A stretch of 64,000 nucleotides of DNA from an uncultured Litoreibacter sp. GTDB lineage: Bacteria > Pseudomonadota > Alphaproteobacteria > Rhodobacterales > Rhodobacteraceae. The position numbers and the translations under genes were made by a program. The stretch covers positions 496,001 through 560,000 of the forward strand of contig CANLOU010000002.1 of assembly GCA_947492995.1 (NCBI GenBank). Reading direction: 5' to 3'. This document shows, piece by piece, positions 19,214 to 28,190 of the stretch (the first letter of the stretch is position 1; every line of letters begins with the position of its first letter). The notes below the pieces were generated by a model. The model was not told the DNA's origin. It did not search any database and saw nothing but the letters and a program-made list of their open reading frames with translations.

Positions 19214-19225
19214 GTTACCGCTAGC
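19214..19225. promoter_or_regulatory. Possible operator between lysR and the indolepyruvate oxidoreductase gene
   Basis: GTTACCGCTAGC differs at one base from the gap1 site GTTACCGCTAAC. It lies 22 bp upstream of the LysR start. A single near-match outside a carbon-metabolism gene may be chance. Confidence 0.3.
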
Positions 19226-19355
19226 CTATGCTATTTCTTAATGCGCCGCACTGCAGCACGGAAACAAGTGAATTATCACAAAAAATCGCTTTGTAGGTCA
19301 GCTACTATGACCTAATATCCGTGCTAAGTTGCTGTATCGCCTGGGAGGGCTTTGG

Positions 19356-22300
19356 ATGACGCTGCAAGACATCTCGTTAAATGACCGCTTCGACTTGGAA
19401 ATGTCGCCCGTTTTGTTGAACGGCACGCAGGCGCTGGTGCGGCTGGTACTGATGCAGAAGGCGCGGGACCGCGCGGCGGGGTTGAACACCGCAGGTTTGG
19501 TGACAGGTTACCGCGGATCGCCCTTGGGGGCGGTGGATATGCAGATGTCGAAGGCTCAAAAGCTGCTAAGCGCAGCAGACGTGACCTTTCAGCCGGGACT
19601 GAACGAGGATTTGGCCGCGACCGCTTTGTGGGGCGCGCAGCAGGCGGAACTGCGTGGCGAGGGGCGGTATGACGGCGTTTTCGGGCTGTGGTACGGCAAA
19701 GGGCCGGGCGTGGACCGGTCGGGCGATGTGATGCGCCATGCCAACATGGCGGGGTCCTCGCCCAATGGCGGCGTGCTGATGGCGATGGGGGACGACCATA
19801 CTGGCGAAAGTTCCACCACCTTGCACCAGTCGGACTGGGCCATGGTCGATGCCTATATGCCAATCGTGTCGCCAGCGGGCGTGCAGGAGATATTGGATTA
19901 CGGGCTATACGGCTGGGCGCTGTCGCGGTTTGCGGGCGTCTGGGTCGGCTTGAAAACCATGAAAGACACGGTGGAGGCGACGTCTGTTGTGGACGGATCG
20001 CATGACCGCATGTCGTTTGTTTTGCCAGAGTTTGCAATGCCCGAAGGCGGGCTGAACATCCGGCTGGTTGACACGCCGGTGGAGCAAGAAACGCGGATGA
20101 TCGACCACAAGAGGTTCGCGGCGGAAGCCTTTGCAAAGGCAAACAAAATGGACAAGCGGGTATGGGGAAAACCCGGTGCCAAGATCGGGTTTGTCGCCGC
20201 TGGCAAGAACTGGCTGGACCTGCAACATGCCCTGTCCCTGCTGGGCATTGACGAGGCGGAGGCGGAACGCCTTGGGCTGACCACCTACAAGGTGGGACAG
20301 GTTTGGCCGCTGGATGTCGACACGTTCCATGACTGGGCCACTGGATTGGACCTGATTATCGTGGTCGAGGAAAAGCGCAAGCTGATCGAAGTGCAGGTCA
20401 AGGAGGCGATCTTTGACGACCGTGGCGGGCGACGTGTGTATGGCTGGCACAAGGGCGATACGTGGGAGCATGGCCGCCAACAAGAGCTGTTCCCGACGCG
20501 CTACGCGCTGGACCCTATTGATATTGCAGAGAAACTTGGCGTTATTTTGATCGAGGAGGGCCGCCGCACCGACCGCATCGAAGCCGGATTGGCGATGCTG
20601 GCAGAGGCGAAGCGGTCCGACAACGCCCAAGACATCGCGGCGCGGCTGCCTTATTTCTGCTCGGGCTGCCCGCATAATTCTTCGACCAAAGTCCCTGAGG
20701 GCAGCCGCGCCTATGCGGGGATTGGCTGCCATTACATGGTGCAATGGATGGACCGTGACACCGTAGGCTCAACCCAGATGGGCGGCGAAGGGGCGAATTG
20801 GATTGGCGAAGCGCCGTTTTCCACGCGCGACCACGTGTTCCAGAACATAGGCGACGGGACCTATAACCATTCGGGCAATCTGGCGATCCGCGCAGCGGTC
20901 GCTGCGGGGACGAATATCACCTACAAGGTGCTCTACAATGACGCCGTTGCGATGACCGGCGGGCAGGGCAATGAGGGCGGCTTGGACGCGCCCCAGATCG
21001 CCCGCGAGCTGGTGGCGATGGGCGTGGGCGAGGTTGTGGTCGTCTACGACGAAAAGGAAGATGTTGATCGGGCGGCTTTCCCTTCTGGGCTGGCGCTGCA
21101 TGAGCGGGCAGAACTGCCAGCGGTTCAGGAAAGGTTGAGTAAAACCAAAGGCGTGACGGCCATTGTATATGTGCAGACCTGTGCTGCTGAAAAACGTCGC
21201 CGTCGCAAACGTGGGCTGTTCCCAGACCCTGACAAGCGGGTGTTTATCAACACGGATGTCTGCGAGGGCTGCGGCGATTGTGGGGTGCAATCTAACTGCG
21301 TTTCAATCGTGCCGGTAGAGACGGAACTGGGCCGCAAACGCGCGATTGACCAATCGTCGTGCAACAAGGATTTCAGCTGCGTGAACGGGTTCTGTCCGTC
21401 ATTCGTGACCATCGAAGGTGCGCAGATCAAGAAGAAGGCGGCGGTCTCATTTGACCTGCCGGATATGCCGGACCCTGATTTGCCGGTCATTGATGGCACG
21501 CACAACGTGGTTATCACGGGCGTCGGCGGCACGGGCGTTGTGACCATTGGCGCGGTGCTGGCGATGGCGGCGCATCTGGACGGCAAGGGCGCGGGCATGA
21601 TGGAGATGGCGGGCCTCGCCCAAAAGGGCGGCGCGGTGCATATCCATTGCCGGTTGGCAAACAAGCCGGAAGACATTTCAGCCATTCGCGTGGCCACGGG
21701 AGAGGCGGACGCCTTGATCGGCGGCGATCTGGTTGTCAGCGCCGGGGCCAAGACGCTGGGGCTGATGAAGCCGGGCACCTCTGGCGCGGTCGTGAACGCC
21801 CATGAGATCATCACAGGCGATTTCACCCGGGACACGGAATTCTCCCTACCTACTGATAGGTTGAGACTGTCCTTGGAGGCTAAGCTGCGGGACAGATTGG
21901 ACTTTTTTGACGCGTCCGATCTGGCGAAAGCGCTGATGGGGGACTCGATTTTCTCCAACATCATGATCTTTGGTGCGGCCTGGCAGCGCGGCTTGATCCC
22001 GATCAGCCACGCAGCCATTGTCAAAGCCATTGAGCTGAACGGGGCCGCGCCAGACCGCAATCTGCGCGCGTTTGAATTGGGCCGCTGGGCGGTGCTGCAC
22101 CCCGAAGACGCGGCGAAATATCTGACGGATACTGTGGTGTCACTGCCTAAGACTCTGGACGACAAGATTAACTTCCGCGCGGATCATTTGGTGGCCTATC
22201 AAAGCAAGCGGCTTGCCAAGCGCTACCGCAAGGCGGTGGACAAGTTTGAAGACCTGCGGCTGAAGGAAGCCGTGGCGAAGGGATACCATAAGGCCTTGGC

Positions 22301-22763
22301 CTATAAGGATGAATACGAGGTCGCGCGGCTGCATTTGGAAACCGAGGCCAAGGCACGGGAGGCTTTTGACGGGGATTTGAAGCTAACCTATGCCCTTGCC
22401 CCGCCTTTGCTGTCGAAGACGGGGGCCAACGGGCGTCCAGTGAAGAAGGAATTTGGCGCGTGGATGGGGCGGGCTTTCAAGGCGTTGTCGAAGATGAAGC
22501 GGTTGCGCGGCACGCCGTTGGATGTGTTCGGCTACACCGCCGAGCGCAAGATGGAACGTGCTTTGATTAAGCAATATGAGGGTGATTTGGTGCGGATCGC
22601 AGATGCGTCAAACATGGATGCTGCCGTGGCACTTGCGGAATTACCGTTGCAGATCAGAGGGTTCGGCCCCGTGAAGGAAGCAAATGAGCGAGCCGCATCG
22701 AAGCGGCGTGAAGAATTGCTGGCGATGTTGAACGCGGAGCCTGCCAAACAGGCGGCGGAATAG
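19356..22763 (+). CDS. Indolepyruvate ferredoxin oxidoreductase, fused alpha-beta type
   Basis: Oxidatively decarboxylates aryl pyruvates to acyl-CoA with ferredoxin, using TPP and [4Fe-4S] clusters. The 1135 residues join an N-terminal pyrimidine domain, a TPP domain (YKVLYNDAVAMTGGQGNEGG), a Cys-rich cluster site (CEGCGDCGVQSNC, with further Cys near SCNKDFSC and NGFCPSF) and a gamma domain (VVITGVGGTGVVTIGAVLAMA). The single-chain form, with a long C-terminal extension, is common in aerobic proteobacteria. ATG 19356 follows GGGAGGG; an earlier in-frame ATG at 19329 adds 9 residues. It lies divergent to a LysR gene and abuts the convergent TusA-like gene with no gap. Confidence 0.93.
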   Translation: MTLQDISLNDRFDLEMSPVLLNGTQALVRLVLMQKARDRAAGLNTAGLVTGYRGSPLGAVDMQMSKAQKLLSAADVTFQPGLNEDLAATALWGAQQAELRGEGRYDGVFGLWYGKGPGVDRSGDVMRHANMAGSSPNGGVLMAMGDDHTGESSTTLHQSDWAMVDAYMPIVSPAGVQEILDYGLYGWALSRFAGVWVGLKTMKDTVEATSVVDGSHDRMSFVLPEFAMPEGGLNIRLVDTPVEQETRMIDHKRFAAEAFAKANKMDKRVWGKPGAKIGFVAAGKNWLDLQHALSLLGIDEAEAERLGLTTYKVGQVWPLDVDTFHDWATGLDLIIVVEEKRKLIEVQVKEAIFDDRGGRRVYGWHKGDTWEHGRQQELFPTRYALDPIDIAEKLGVILIEEGRRTDRIEAGLAMLAEAKRSDNAQDIAARLPYFCSGCPHNSSTKVPEGSRAYAGIGCHYMVQWMDRDTVGSTQMGGEGANWIGEAPFSTRDHVFQNIGDGTYNHSGNLAIRAAVAAGTNITYKVLYNDAVAMTGGQGNEGGLDAPQIARELVAMGVGEVVVVYDEKEDVDRAAFPSGLALHERAELPAVQERLSKTKGVTAIVYVQTCAAEKRRRRKRGLFPDPDKRVFINTDVCEGCGDCGVQSNCVSIVPVETELGRKRAIDQSSCNKDFSCVNGFCPSFVTIEGAQIKKKAAVSFDLPDMPDPDLPVIDGTHNVVITGVGGTGVVTIGAVLAMAAHLDGKGAGMMEMAGLAQKGGAVHIHCRLANKPEDISAIRVATGEADALIGGDLVVSAGAKTLGLMKPGTSGAVVNAHEIITGDFTRDTEFSLPTDRLRLSLEAKLRDRLDFFDASDLAKALMGDSIFSNIMIFGAAWQRGLIPISHAAIVKAIELNGAAPDRNLRAFELGRWAVLHPEDAAKYLTDTVVSLPKTLDDKINFRADHLVAYQSKRLAKRYRKAVDKFEDLRLKEAVAKGYHKALAYKDEYEVARLHLETEAKAREAFDGDLKLTYALAPPLLSKTGANGRPVKKEFGAWMGRAFKALSKMKRLRGTPLDVFGYTAERKMERALIKQYEGDLVRIADASNMDAAVALAELPLQIRGFGPVKEANERAASKRREELLAMLNAEPAKQAAE

Positions 22764-22991
22764 TCAGCCCTTGCGGATCAGGTAGGTCTGTACCCCGGCG
22801 TCCTCAGATTGTGCGATCAGGGCGTGGCCCGCCTCGGCGCAGAAATGCGGCACGTCGATGATCGCTGCCGGATCATCTGCCAAGACCTTCAGAACTTCGC
22901 CCGACGCAAGCGGCTGCAACCGTTTGCGCGCCTTTAGCACGGGTAGGGGGCACAGCAGCCCAGTGGCATCAAGTTCAGCGGTGTGGTCCAT
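22764..22991 (-). CDS. TusA-like sulfurtransferase
   Basis: A 75-residue protein of the TusA/SirA/YeeD family. The signature is LDATGLLCPLPVLKARKRL, whose Cys14 carries a persulfide in family members. TusA-like proteins relay sulfur for tRNA thiolation, molybdenum cofactor or sulfur oxidation; which one applies here is open. Its stop directly abuts the stop of the convergent oxidoreductase gene. A long upstream open frame (to 24338) is just the antisense of the next genes, so ATG 22991 is chosen. Confidence 0.88.
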   Translation of the reverse strand: MDHTAELDATGLLCPLPVLKARKRLQPLASGEVLKVLADDPAAIIDVPHFCAEAGHALIAQSEDAGVQTYLIRKG

Positions 22992-23075
22992 AGGGATGAT
23001 GTATTTGCCGCAGGGTGCGATGTCGATGCGGCAAATCTCCTTACTTTTGCCAGAGTCGGGCGTTAGGTTCGCCCC

Positions 23076-24323
23076 ATGGCGAGTGAGCAGGAAAGAGTTG
23101 GGGTACGCAAGCGCCGGGTGTTCTACATCCCGGGCTATGATCCGATTCATCCCCGCCGCTACCGCGAGCTGTACCGCAAGGAAGGCGCAGCGCAGGCCGA
23201 AATCAGCGGCTACCGACTGAATTTGAAGCCAAAAACGACGCCCGGCCCCTATGGCTGGAACGTCGCTGGCGAGGTGGACGGCGCGACGACCAACGCGCAG
23301 ATTGAAGTGCTGGTCTGGTCCGACATCGTGCGCGGCAGCATGGTCACCGACATCCCGCGCACCTATCTGCAGCTGGTGCGCACGGCGTGGACCTATATCG
23401 GCTCCGGCGCATTGCGGCGGCTGATGATGCTGCGCAAGGGGCCGGTGATTGCGGCGCTTTACCCGATTGGCATGCTGCTGCTGCAGCTTTTGATGGCCTT
23501 GGGTGTGGGCATGTTGCTGGGCAGGGCCTTGGCGGGCGGTTTGGGCATGTTGCTGCCGTCTCTGGCTTGGCTGAACGCCGGGTTGGGCGGCGCGTTTGGC
23601 GCGTCGGTGTTCGTGGCCTTGCTGCGCTGGTTCAAGAAGAAGGACGGCAAGATCTACGCCTATTACCTGATGCATGACTACGCGTTTTCGGCGCAATGGG
23701 GGGGAGCGAACCCACCCGCCCTTGAGACCCGTATCGCTGAGTTCACCGAGACGATTGCGGAGGCATTGCAAGACAACACCGAGGAAGTCTTGGTGGTGGG
23801 GCATTCCTCGGGCGCGCATCTGGCGGTGTCGATTTTGGCCGATTTGATACGGAGCGGGCGGGTCAAGCCTGACGGCCCCAAGCTGGCCTTTTTGTCTTTG
23901 GGGCAGGTGGTGCCGATGGTGTCTTTTCTGCCCAAAGCCGACCGGCTGCGGCGCGACCTGAACTACCTGTCGGCGCGGGATGAAATTACGTGGATCGACG
24001 TCACAGCGCCGGGCGATGGCTGCGCCTTTGCGCTGTGTGACCCCGTGGCCGTCAGCGGCGTCGAGCCTGAGGGCAAGAAATGGCCATTGGTCTTTTCGGC
24101 GGCATTCACCCAGACGCTCAGCCCCGAGAGATGGAAAGAACTGCGCTGGAAGTTTTTCCGGCTGCATTTCCAGTATCTTTGCGCGTTCGACCGCCCCAAG
24201 GACTATGATTACTTTCAAATCACCGCAGGACCCGTGACGCTGGAGGACCGCTACGCCGACCGCCCACAATCGCGGTCGCGCATTGATATTGCCGTGTCCA
24301 GCCACACGTCCATGGCCGCCTGA
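23076..24323 (+). CDS. Membrane-anchored alpha/beta-hydrolase-like protein
   Basis: A 415-residue protein. The N-terminus has VFYIPGYDPIHPRRYRELY. Two adjoining membrane segments lie at about residues 125-185 (GPVIAALYPIGMLLLQLLMALG and a Gly-rich second helix). The C-terminal half carries VLVVGHSSGAHLAVSIL, a lipase-type nucleophile elbow (GHSSG, about residues 244-248). The substrate is unknown. The stop lies 1 nt before the P450 start, so the two are almost certainly co-translated. I know of no named family beyond alpha/beta hydrolase. Confidence 0.8.
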   Translation: MASEQERVGVRKRRVFYIPGYDPIHPRRYRELYRKEGAAQAEISGYRLNLKPKTTPGPYGWNVAGEVDGATTNAQIEVLVWSDIVRGSMVTDIPRTYLQLVRTAWTYIGSGALRRLMMLRKGPVIAALYPIGMLLLQLLMALGVGMLLGRALAGGLGMLLPSLAWLNAGLGGAFGASVFVALLRWFKKKDGKIYAYYLMHDYAFSAQWGGANPPALETRIAEFTETIAEALQDNTEEVLVVGHSSGAHLAVSILADLIRSGRVKPDGPKLAFLSLGQVVPMVSFLPKADRLRRDLNYLSARDEITWIDVTAPGDGCAFALCDPVAVSGVEPEGKKWPLVFSAAFTQTLSPERWKELRWKFFRLHFQYLCAFDRPKDYDYFQITAGPVTLEDRYADRPQSRSRIDIAVSSHTSMAA

Positions 24324-24324
24324 C

Positions 24325-25668
24325 ATGTTGCCACCCAAGCCTGCGTCCCGACCCGAAAGGGTCTCCTTCCTGCGCTACATGCGCTTGTTCCGGCAGGATA
24401 TTTTGTCAGCCCAACCGGCCAAGCTGTACCGCGCGTGGATGGCCGAATTTCGCACCCCATTTTTCCGCAGCTACATGATTAACCAGCCAGATCTGGTGCG
24501 CACTGTGCTGAACGAACGCCCCGGCGATTTCCCGAAATCGGACCGCATCAGCGAGGGGCTGCGGCCTTTGCTGGGTAATTCCGTCTTTGTCACCAACGGA
24601 GAGACGTGGAAACGCCAGCGCCGGATCATTGATCCGGCCTTTGAAGGGGGGCGGTTGCGTGACGCGTTCCCTGCGATGTGGGCGGCCGGAGAGGCGGCTG
24701 TGGCCCGCCTTGGCGAAGGCGAGACGGAGATCGAACAAGAGACCAGCTTTGCCGCCGCAGACGTCATTTTTCGCACGCTTTTTTCGATCCCGATTGAGGA
24801 TGAGATTGCGGGGCAGGTGTTCACCGAGTTTCGGGAATACCAACGCTCTCAACCTTTGTTGAACCTGGCCGCGTTTGTGTCGGTGCCCCGCTGGGTGCCG
24901 CGCTTTTTCAGGAAAGAGACCAAGAAAACAGCCAAATCCATTCGCGCCTTGATAACAAAGCTGACGACGCAGCGGATAGACGCGATTAAGGCAGGGACCG
25001 CGCCTGATGATCTGGCGACGAAGATCATGACCACCAAGGACCCCGAAACGGGCCTAGCCTTCACCACCGAAGAGATGGTGGATCAGGTCGCGATCTTCTT
25101 CTTGGCAGGCCATGAGACTAGCGCGTCCGCCTTGGCGTGGACCTTGTACCTGATCGCGATGCACCCGGAATGGCAGGACAAACTGGCGGCGGAGGCCTCG
25201 GTTTTGGAACAGGGACCTGACGTCGGCGTCTTGTCCAAACTGCGCCTCAGCAGAGACGTGTTCCGCGAAGCGCTTCGCCTGTACCCGCCCGTCCCGATGA
25301 TGGTGCGAGAGACAACATGCCCCGAAAACTTTCGCGACCGGGACATCAAAGAAGGTGGGATGGTGGTGATCTCGCCCTGGCATTTGCACCGCCAAGAGCG
25401 GTTGTGGGACAATCCGGATGGCTTTGATCCGACACGGTGGGCCACCGAGAATGGCAAAACCTGCCAGCGTGACGCCTATATCCCCTTTTCCAGCGGCGCA
25501 CGTGTCTGCCCCGGCGCGGGGTTCGCCATGTTTGAAGGGCCTTTGCTGTTGTCGATGCTGCTGCGGGCGTTCCGGTTTGACTTGGTCGATGGCAAAACGC
25601 CGGTTCCCGTGGCGCATCTGACGGTGCGGGCCAAAGACGGCATCACCTTGAACGTGTCGCGGCGGTGA
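24325..25668 (+). CDS. Cytochrome P450
   Basis: A 447-residue haem-thiolate monooxygenase. It has the I-helix oxygen motif AGHETSASALAW, the K-helix EALR (ExxR), PERF-like FDPTRW and the haem loop FSSGARVCPGAGFAMFEG with axial Cys395. There is no membrane anchor, so it is a soluble class needing separate ferredoxin and reductase, not seen nearby. ATG 24325 is used because it lies 1 nt after the hydrolase stop. Substrate unknown; the pairing with a membrane hydrolase suggests a lipid or other hydrophobic substrate, an inference only. Confidence 0.94.
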   Translation: MLPPKPASRPERVSFLRYMRLFRQDILSAQPAKLYRAWMAEFRTPFFRSYMINQPDLVRTVLNERPGDFPKSDRISEGLRPLLGNSVFVTNGETWKRQRRIIDPAFEGGRLRDAFPAMWAAGEAAVARLGEGETEIEQETSFAAADVIFRTLFSIPIEDEIAGQVFTEFREYQRSQPLLNLAAFVSVPRWVPRFFRKETKKTAKSIRALITKLTTQRIDAIKAGTAPDDLATKIMTTKDPETGLAFTTEEMVDQVAIFFLAGHETSASALAWTLYLIAMHPEWQDKLAAEASVLEQGPDVGVLSKLRLSRDVFREALRLYPPVPMMVRETTCPENFRDRDIKEGGMVVISPWHLHRQERLWDNPDGFDPTRWATENGKTCQRDAYIPFSSGARVCPGAGFAMFEGPLLLSMLLRAFRFDLVDGKTPVPVAHLTVRAKDGITLNVSRR

Positions 25669-25671
25669 GGG

Positions 25672-26160
25672 ATGAAGGTTATGGCCCGTATCTTTAAGCT
25701 GAACGATCGGCCGTCATGGGGGGCTATCGCGCTCTTGCTGGCTGCGGGTGTGGTATTTGTGGGGTTTGGCAATGCGGACCGACTGTTTTGGAGATTGACC
25801 TCGCAAGGGGCAACGCTGCCCGGCGTGGTGGTTGAGGTGCGGTCTTATCGCCCGCCAGAGGCGAAGGCAGACCTACAAGTGCCCAAAGTGGTGTTTCGTG
25901 ACAGGAACGGGGCCATCCGGGTGATGGAACCCACGGGCAGGCTCAGCCGGTATTCGTTTGAAGTAGACCAGCCGGTCTTGGTCAAACAGCTGGGCGGCGC
26001 AGACGCGATTGCTGTGGACGTTTTGTTCAGGCGCACATTGGTGACATCGGTGGTGATGTCATTGTTCACGGCGCTGGGGATCGCGGCTTGGTTGAGCGGT
26101 ATTTGGATGATCGTCCGCCGCATTTGGCACTCAGCCGTTGGGGTGCGTCAGGTTTCGTAA
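25672..26160 (+). CDS. DUF3592-like membrane protein
   Basis: A 162-residue protein with a membrane segment at about residues 17-35 and another near 120-145. Between them is a small beta-rich domain (LPGVVVEVRSYRPPEAK; QVPKVVFRDRNGAIRVMEPTG) that resembles DUF3592. Such proteins are of unknown function. It starts 3 nt after the P450 stop and so joins the hydrolase-P450 unit. Its 3' end overlaps the convergent ribbon-helix-helix gene by 30 bp. Confidence 0.75.
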   Translation: MKVMARIFKLNDRPSWGAIALLLAAGVVFVGFGNADRLFWRLTSQGATLPGVVVEVRSYRPPEAKADLQVPKVVFRDRNGAIRVMEPTGRLSRYSFEVDQPVLVKQLGGADAIAVDVLFRRTLVTSVVMSLFTALGIAAWLSGIWMIVRRIWHSAVGVRQVS

Positions 26161-26355
26161 GATATAGAGGCGAATGGCCGAGGCGAGCCCGATATCGTCG
26201 CCTCGATTGCTATCAATCTCGGACGCCAAATCATTGATTGGACGGGATTGTTCTGCTGCAAGCCGCCGGAACTCTACCCAGAACGGATCCTCTAAAGAAA
26301 CACTTGTCCGGTGGCCCTTAAGGGTGAGAGAGCGTTTTTTTGGTCGTTGTGTCAT
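26131..26355 (-). CDS. Ribbon-helix-helix domain protein
   Basis: A 74-residue basic protein. The N-terminus RSLTLKGHRTSVSLEDPFWVEF fits a ribbon-helix-helix strand and helix, followed by LAAEQSRPINDLASEID. This matches the RHH_4 family of small DNA-binding proteins in alphaproteobacteria. It overlaps the end of the convergent DUF3592 gene. In roseobacters this small gene is often near fumC and DUF4169, as here. The target is unknown; autoregulation is likely for the fold. Confidence 0.8.
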   Translation of the reverse strand: MTQRPKKRSLTLKGHRTSVSLEDPFWVEFRRLAAEQSRPINDLASEIDSNRGDDIGLASAIRLYILRNLTHPNG

Positions 26356-26526
26356 ATAGCCGTGTCGTTGTTAAATTTTGTTCGCAAACAGGGCCAGTCA
26401 GTTAAGACACCCCCCACCTGAGATTTTCTTACATGGGTTGGGTGTCGCGTGGCCCGGGGAAAAATTGAGAAAAATTAACCCTTAAATCTGAAATAGTTGT
26501 TTGTCGTTGATCGACATGCAATCGCG

Positions 26527-26709
26527 TTAATCATCGTCATCGCGGATTTCGTGCCCGTCGAGCTTTGACATAGCCCGCTCACGCTCCAATTCGAGCGCGT
26601 TCTTTTGTGAGGTGCTGCGCCCAAATGTAATGGCGTTTTCGTTGGCGCGGGCCTTCTTGTCAGCCCGCGCCTTTGCTTTTCTGAACTTGTTCAGACTGAC
26701 CGGCTTCAC
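26527..26709 (-). CDS. DUF4169 family protein
   Basis: A 60-residue very basic protein whose opening, [20 protein letters not shown], matches DUF4169. The rest ([20 protein letters not shown]) is helical and charged, ending in an acidic DDDD. Start is GTG at 26709, overlapping the fumC stop by 4 nt (GTGA), so it is translationally coupled to fumC. The function is unknown. Confidence 0.85.
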   Translation of the reverse strand: MKPVSLNKFRKAKARADKKARANENAITFGRSTSQKNALELERERAMSKLDGHEIRDDDD

Positions 26710-28097
26710 TTAGGGCCGATCATGTCTTTGGGTTGGACCACGCGGTCGAAGGTTTCTGCGTCGACCAGCCCCAGCGCAATGGCTTCTTCTTTGAGGGTGG
26801 TGCCGTTCTTATGCGCGGTCTTGGCGACCTTTGTGGCGTTGTCGTAACCGATTGTGGGGGCAAGTGCTGTCACCAGCATCAGCGACTCTTTCATCAACTT
26901 GTCGATGCGGTCGATATTGGCCTGCGTGCCCGCGACCATGTTGTCGGTGAAGCTGCCCGCCGCGTCGCCCAACAGCTGCATGGACTGGATGACATTGTAG
27001 CTCATCATAGGGTTGTAGACGTTCAGCTCGAAATGGCCTTGGGAGCCCGCAAAGCCCACGGCGGCATCATTGCCCATGACATGGGCACAGACCATGGTGA
27101 GCGCCTCTGCCTGCGTGGGGTTCACCTTGCCGGGCATGATGGACGAGCCGGGCTCGTTTTCAGGCAGGATCAATTCGCCAAGGCCGGAGCGGGGGCCGGA
27201 GCCAAGCAGACGCATGTCATTGGCAATCTTGAACATCGAGGCCGCGGCGGTTTTCAACGCGCCTGAGAACATGACCATCGCGTCATGGGCAGCGAGCGCC
27301 TCGAACTTGTTGGGGGCTGTGACGAAGGGCAGGCCGGTGATCGACGCAATCTCAGCGGCGACCTTTTCGGCGAAACCTTTGCGCGTGTTCAGGCCGGTGC
27401 CGACGGCGGTGCCGCCTTGGGCCAGTTCATAGATGTCGGGCAGACAGGATTCCACCCGTTCGATGGCCTTGGCCATCTGATGCGCGTAGCCGCCAAATTC
27501 CTGACCAAGGGTCAGGGGTGTCGCGTCCTGGGTGTGGGTGCGGCCGATCTTGATGATGTCTTTGAATTCTTCGGATTTGGCCACCAATGCGGCGTGCAGT
27601 TTGCGCAGGCCTGGCAGCAGCGTGTCGCGGGCGACCATGGCGATGCCAACATGCATGGCGGTGGGGAAGGTGTCGTTGGACGATTGCCCCATGTTGCAGT
27701 GATCGTTGGGGTGGACTGGCGTTTTCGACCCCATGACACCGCCCATCATCTCAATCGCACGGTTCGAGATCACCTCGTTCGAGTTCATGTTGCTTTGCGT
27801 GCCGGAGCCGGTTTGCCAGACCACCAGCGGGAAGTTGTCGTCGAACTTGCCGTCGATGACCTCTTGGGCGGCGGCTTGGATATGCGGCGCAAGGTCCGCG
27901 TCCAGATCGCCGAATTCCAGGTTCACGGTGGCTGCAGCCTTCTTGATGACGCCCAATGCGCGGATGATTGCGACGGGCTGGCGTTCCCAGCCAATGGGGA
28001 AGTTCATGATCGAGCGTTGCGTCTGCGCGCCCCAGTATTTGTCGGATGGGACTTCCAGTGGGCCAAAGCTGTCGGTTTCAGTGCGGGTGTCGGTCAT
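26706..28097 (-). CDS. fumC: Fumarate hydratase class II
   Basis: Iron-independent fumarase of the TCA cycle, 463 residues, homotetramer. The signature loop [13 protein letters not shown] and the region [12 protein letters not shown] are present. The class II enzyme resists superoxide, unlike Fe-S fumarases. It is the first gene of a pair with DUF4169. The ribosome binding site (GAGG) sits in the 3' arm of an 11-bp hairpin at 28100-28129, just before the ATG, so translation may be controlled by the leader. Confidence 0.97.
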   Translation of the reverse strand: MTDTRTETDSFGPLEVPSDKYWGAQTQRSIMNFPIGWERQPVAIIRALGVIKKAAATVNLEFGDLDADLAPHIQAAAQEVIDGKFDDNFPLVVWQTGSGTQSNMNSNEVISNRAIEMMGGVMGSKTPVHPNDHCNMGQSSNDTFPTAMHVGIAMVARDTLLPGLRKLHAALVAKSEEFKDIIKIGRTHTQDATPLTLGQEFGGYAHQMAKAIERVESCLPDIYELAQGGTAVGTGLNTRKGFAEKVAAEIASITGLPFVTAPNKFEALAAHDAMVMFSGALKTAAASMFKIANDMRLLGSGPRSGLGELILPENEPGSSIMPGKVNPTQAEALTMVCAHVMGNDAAVGFAGSQGHFELNVYNPMMSYNVIQSMQLLGDAAGSFTDNMVAGTQANIDRIDKLMKESLMLVTALAPTIGYDNATKVAKTAHKNGTTLKEEAIALGLVDAETFDRVVQPKDMIGPK

Positions 28098-28099
28098 GG

Positions 28100-28129
28100 G
28101 AAATCCTCGAAATTAGGGTCGAGGATTTC
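28100..28129 (-). promoter_or_regulatory. Leader hairpin covering the fumC ribosome binding site
   Basis: The arms GAAATCCTCGA and TCGAGGATTTC are perfect reverse complements (11 bp) around an 8-nt loop. In the fumC mRNA the 3' arm contains GAGG, 2 nt from the end of which the AUG follows. The stem would hide the site, so an RNA-binding factor, temperature or protein may open it. Confidence 0.6.
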
Positions 28130-28190
28130 TATACGGGGCAGGGCGCGCGATGACAATCATGCGGCCCCGCCCAGCCTGATGTTTACGCTA

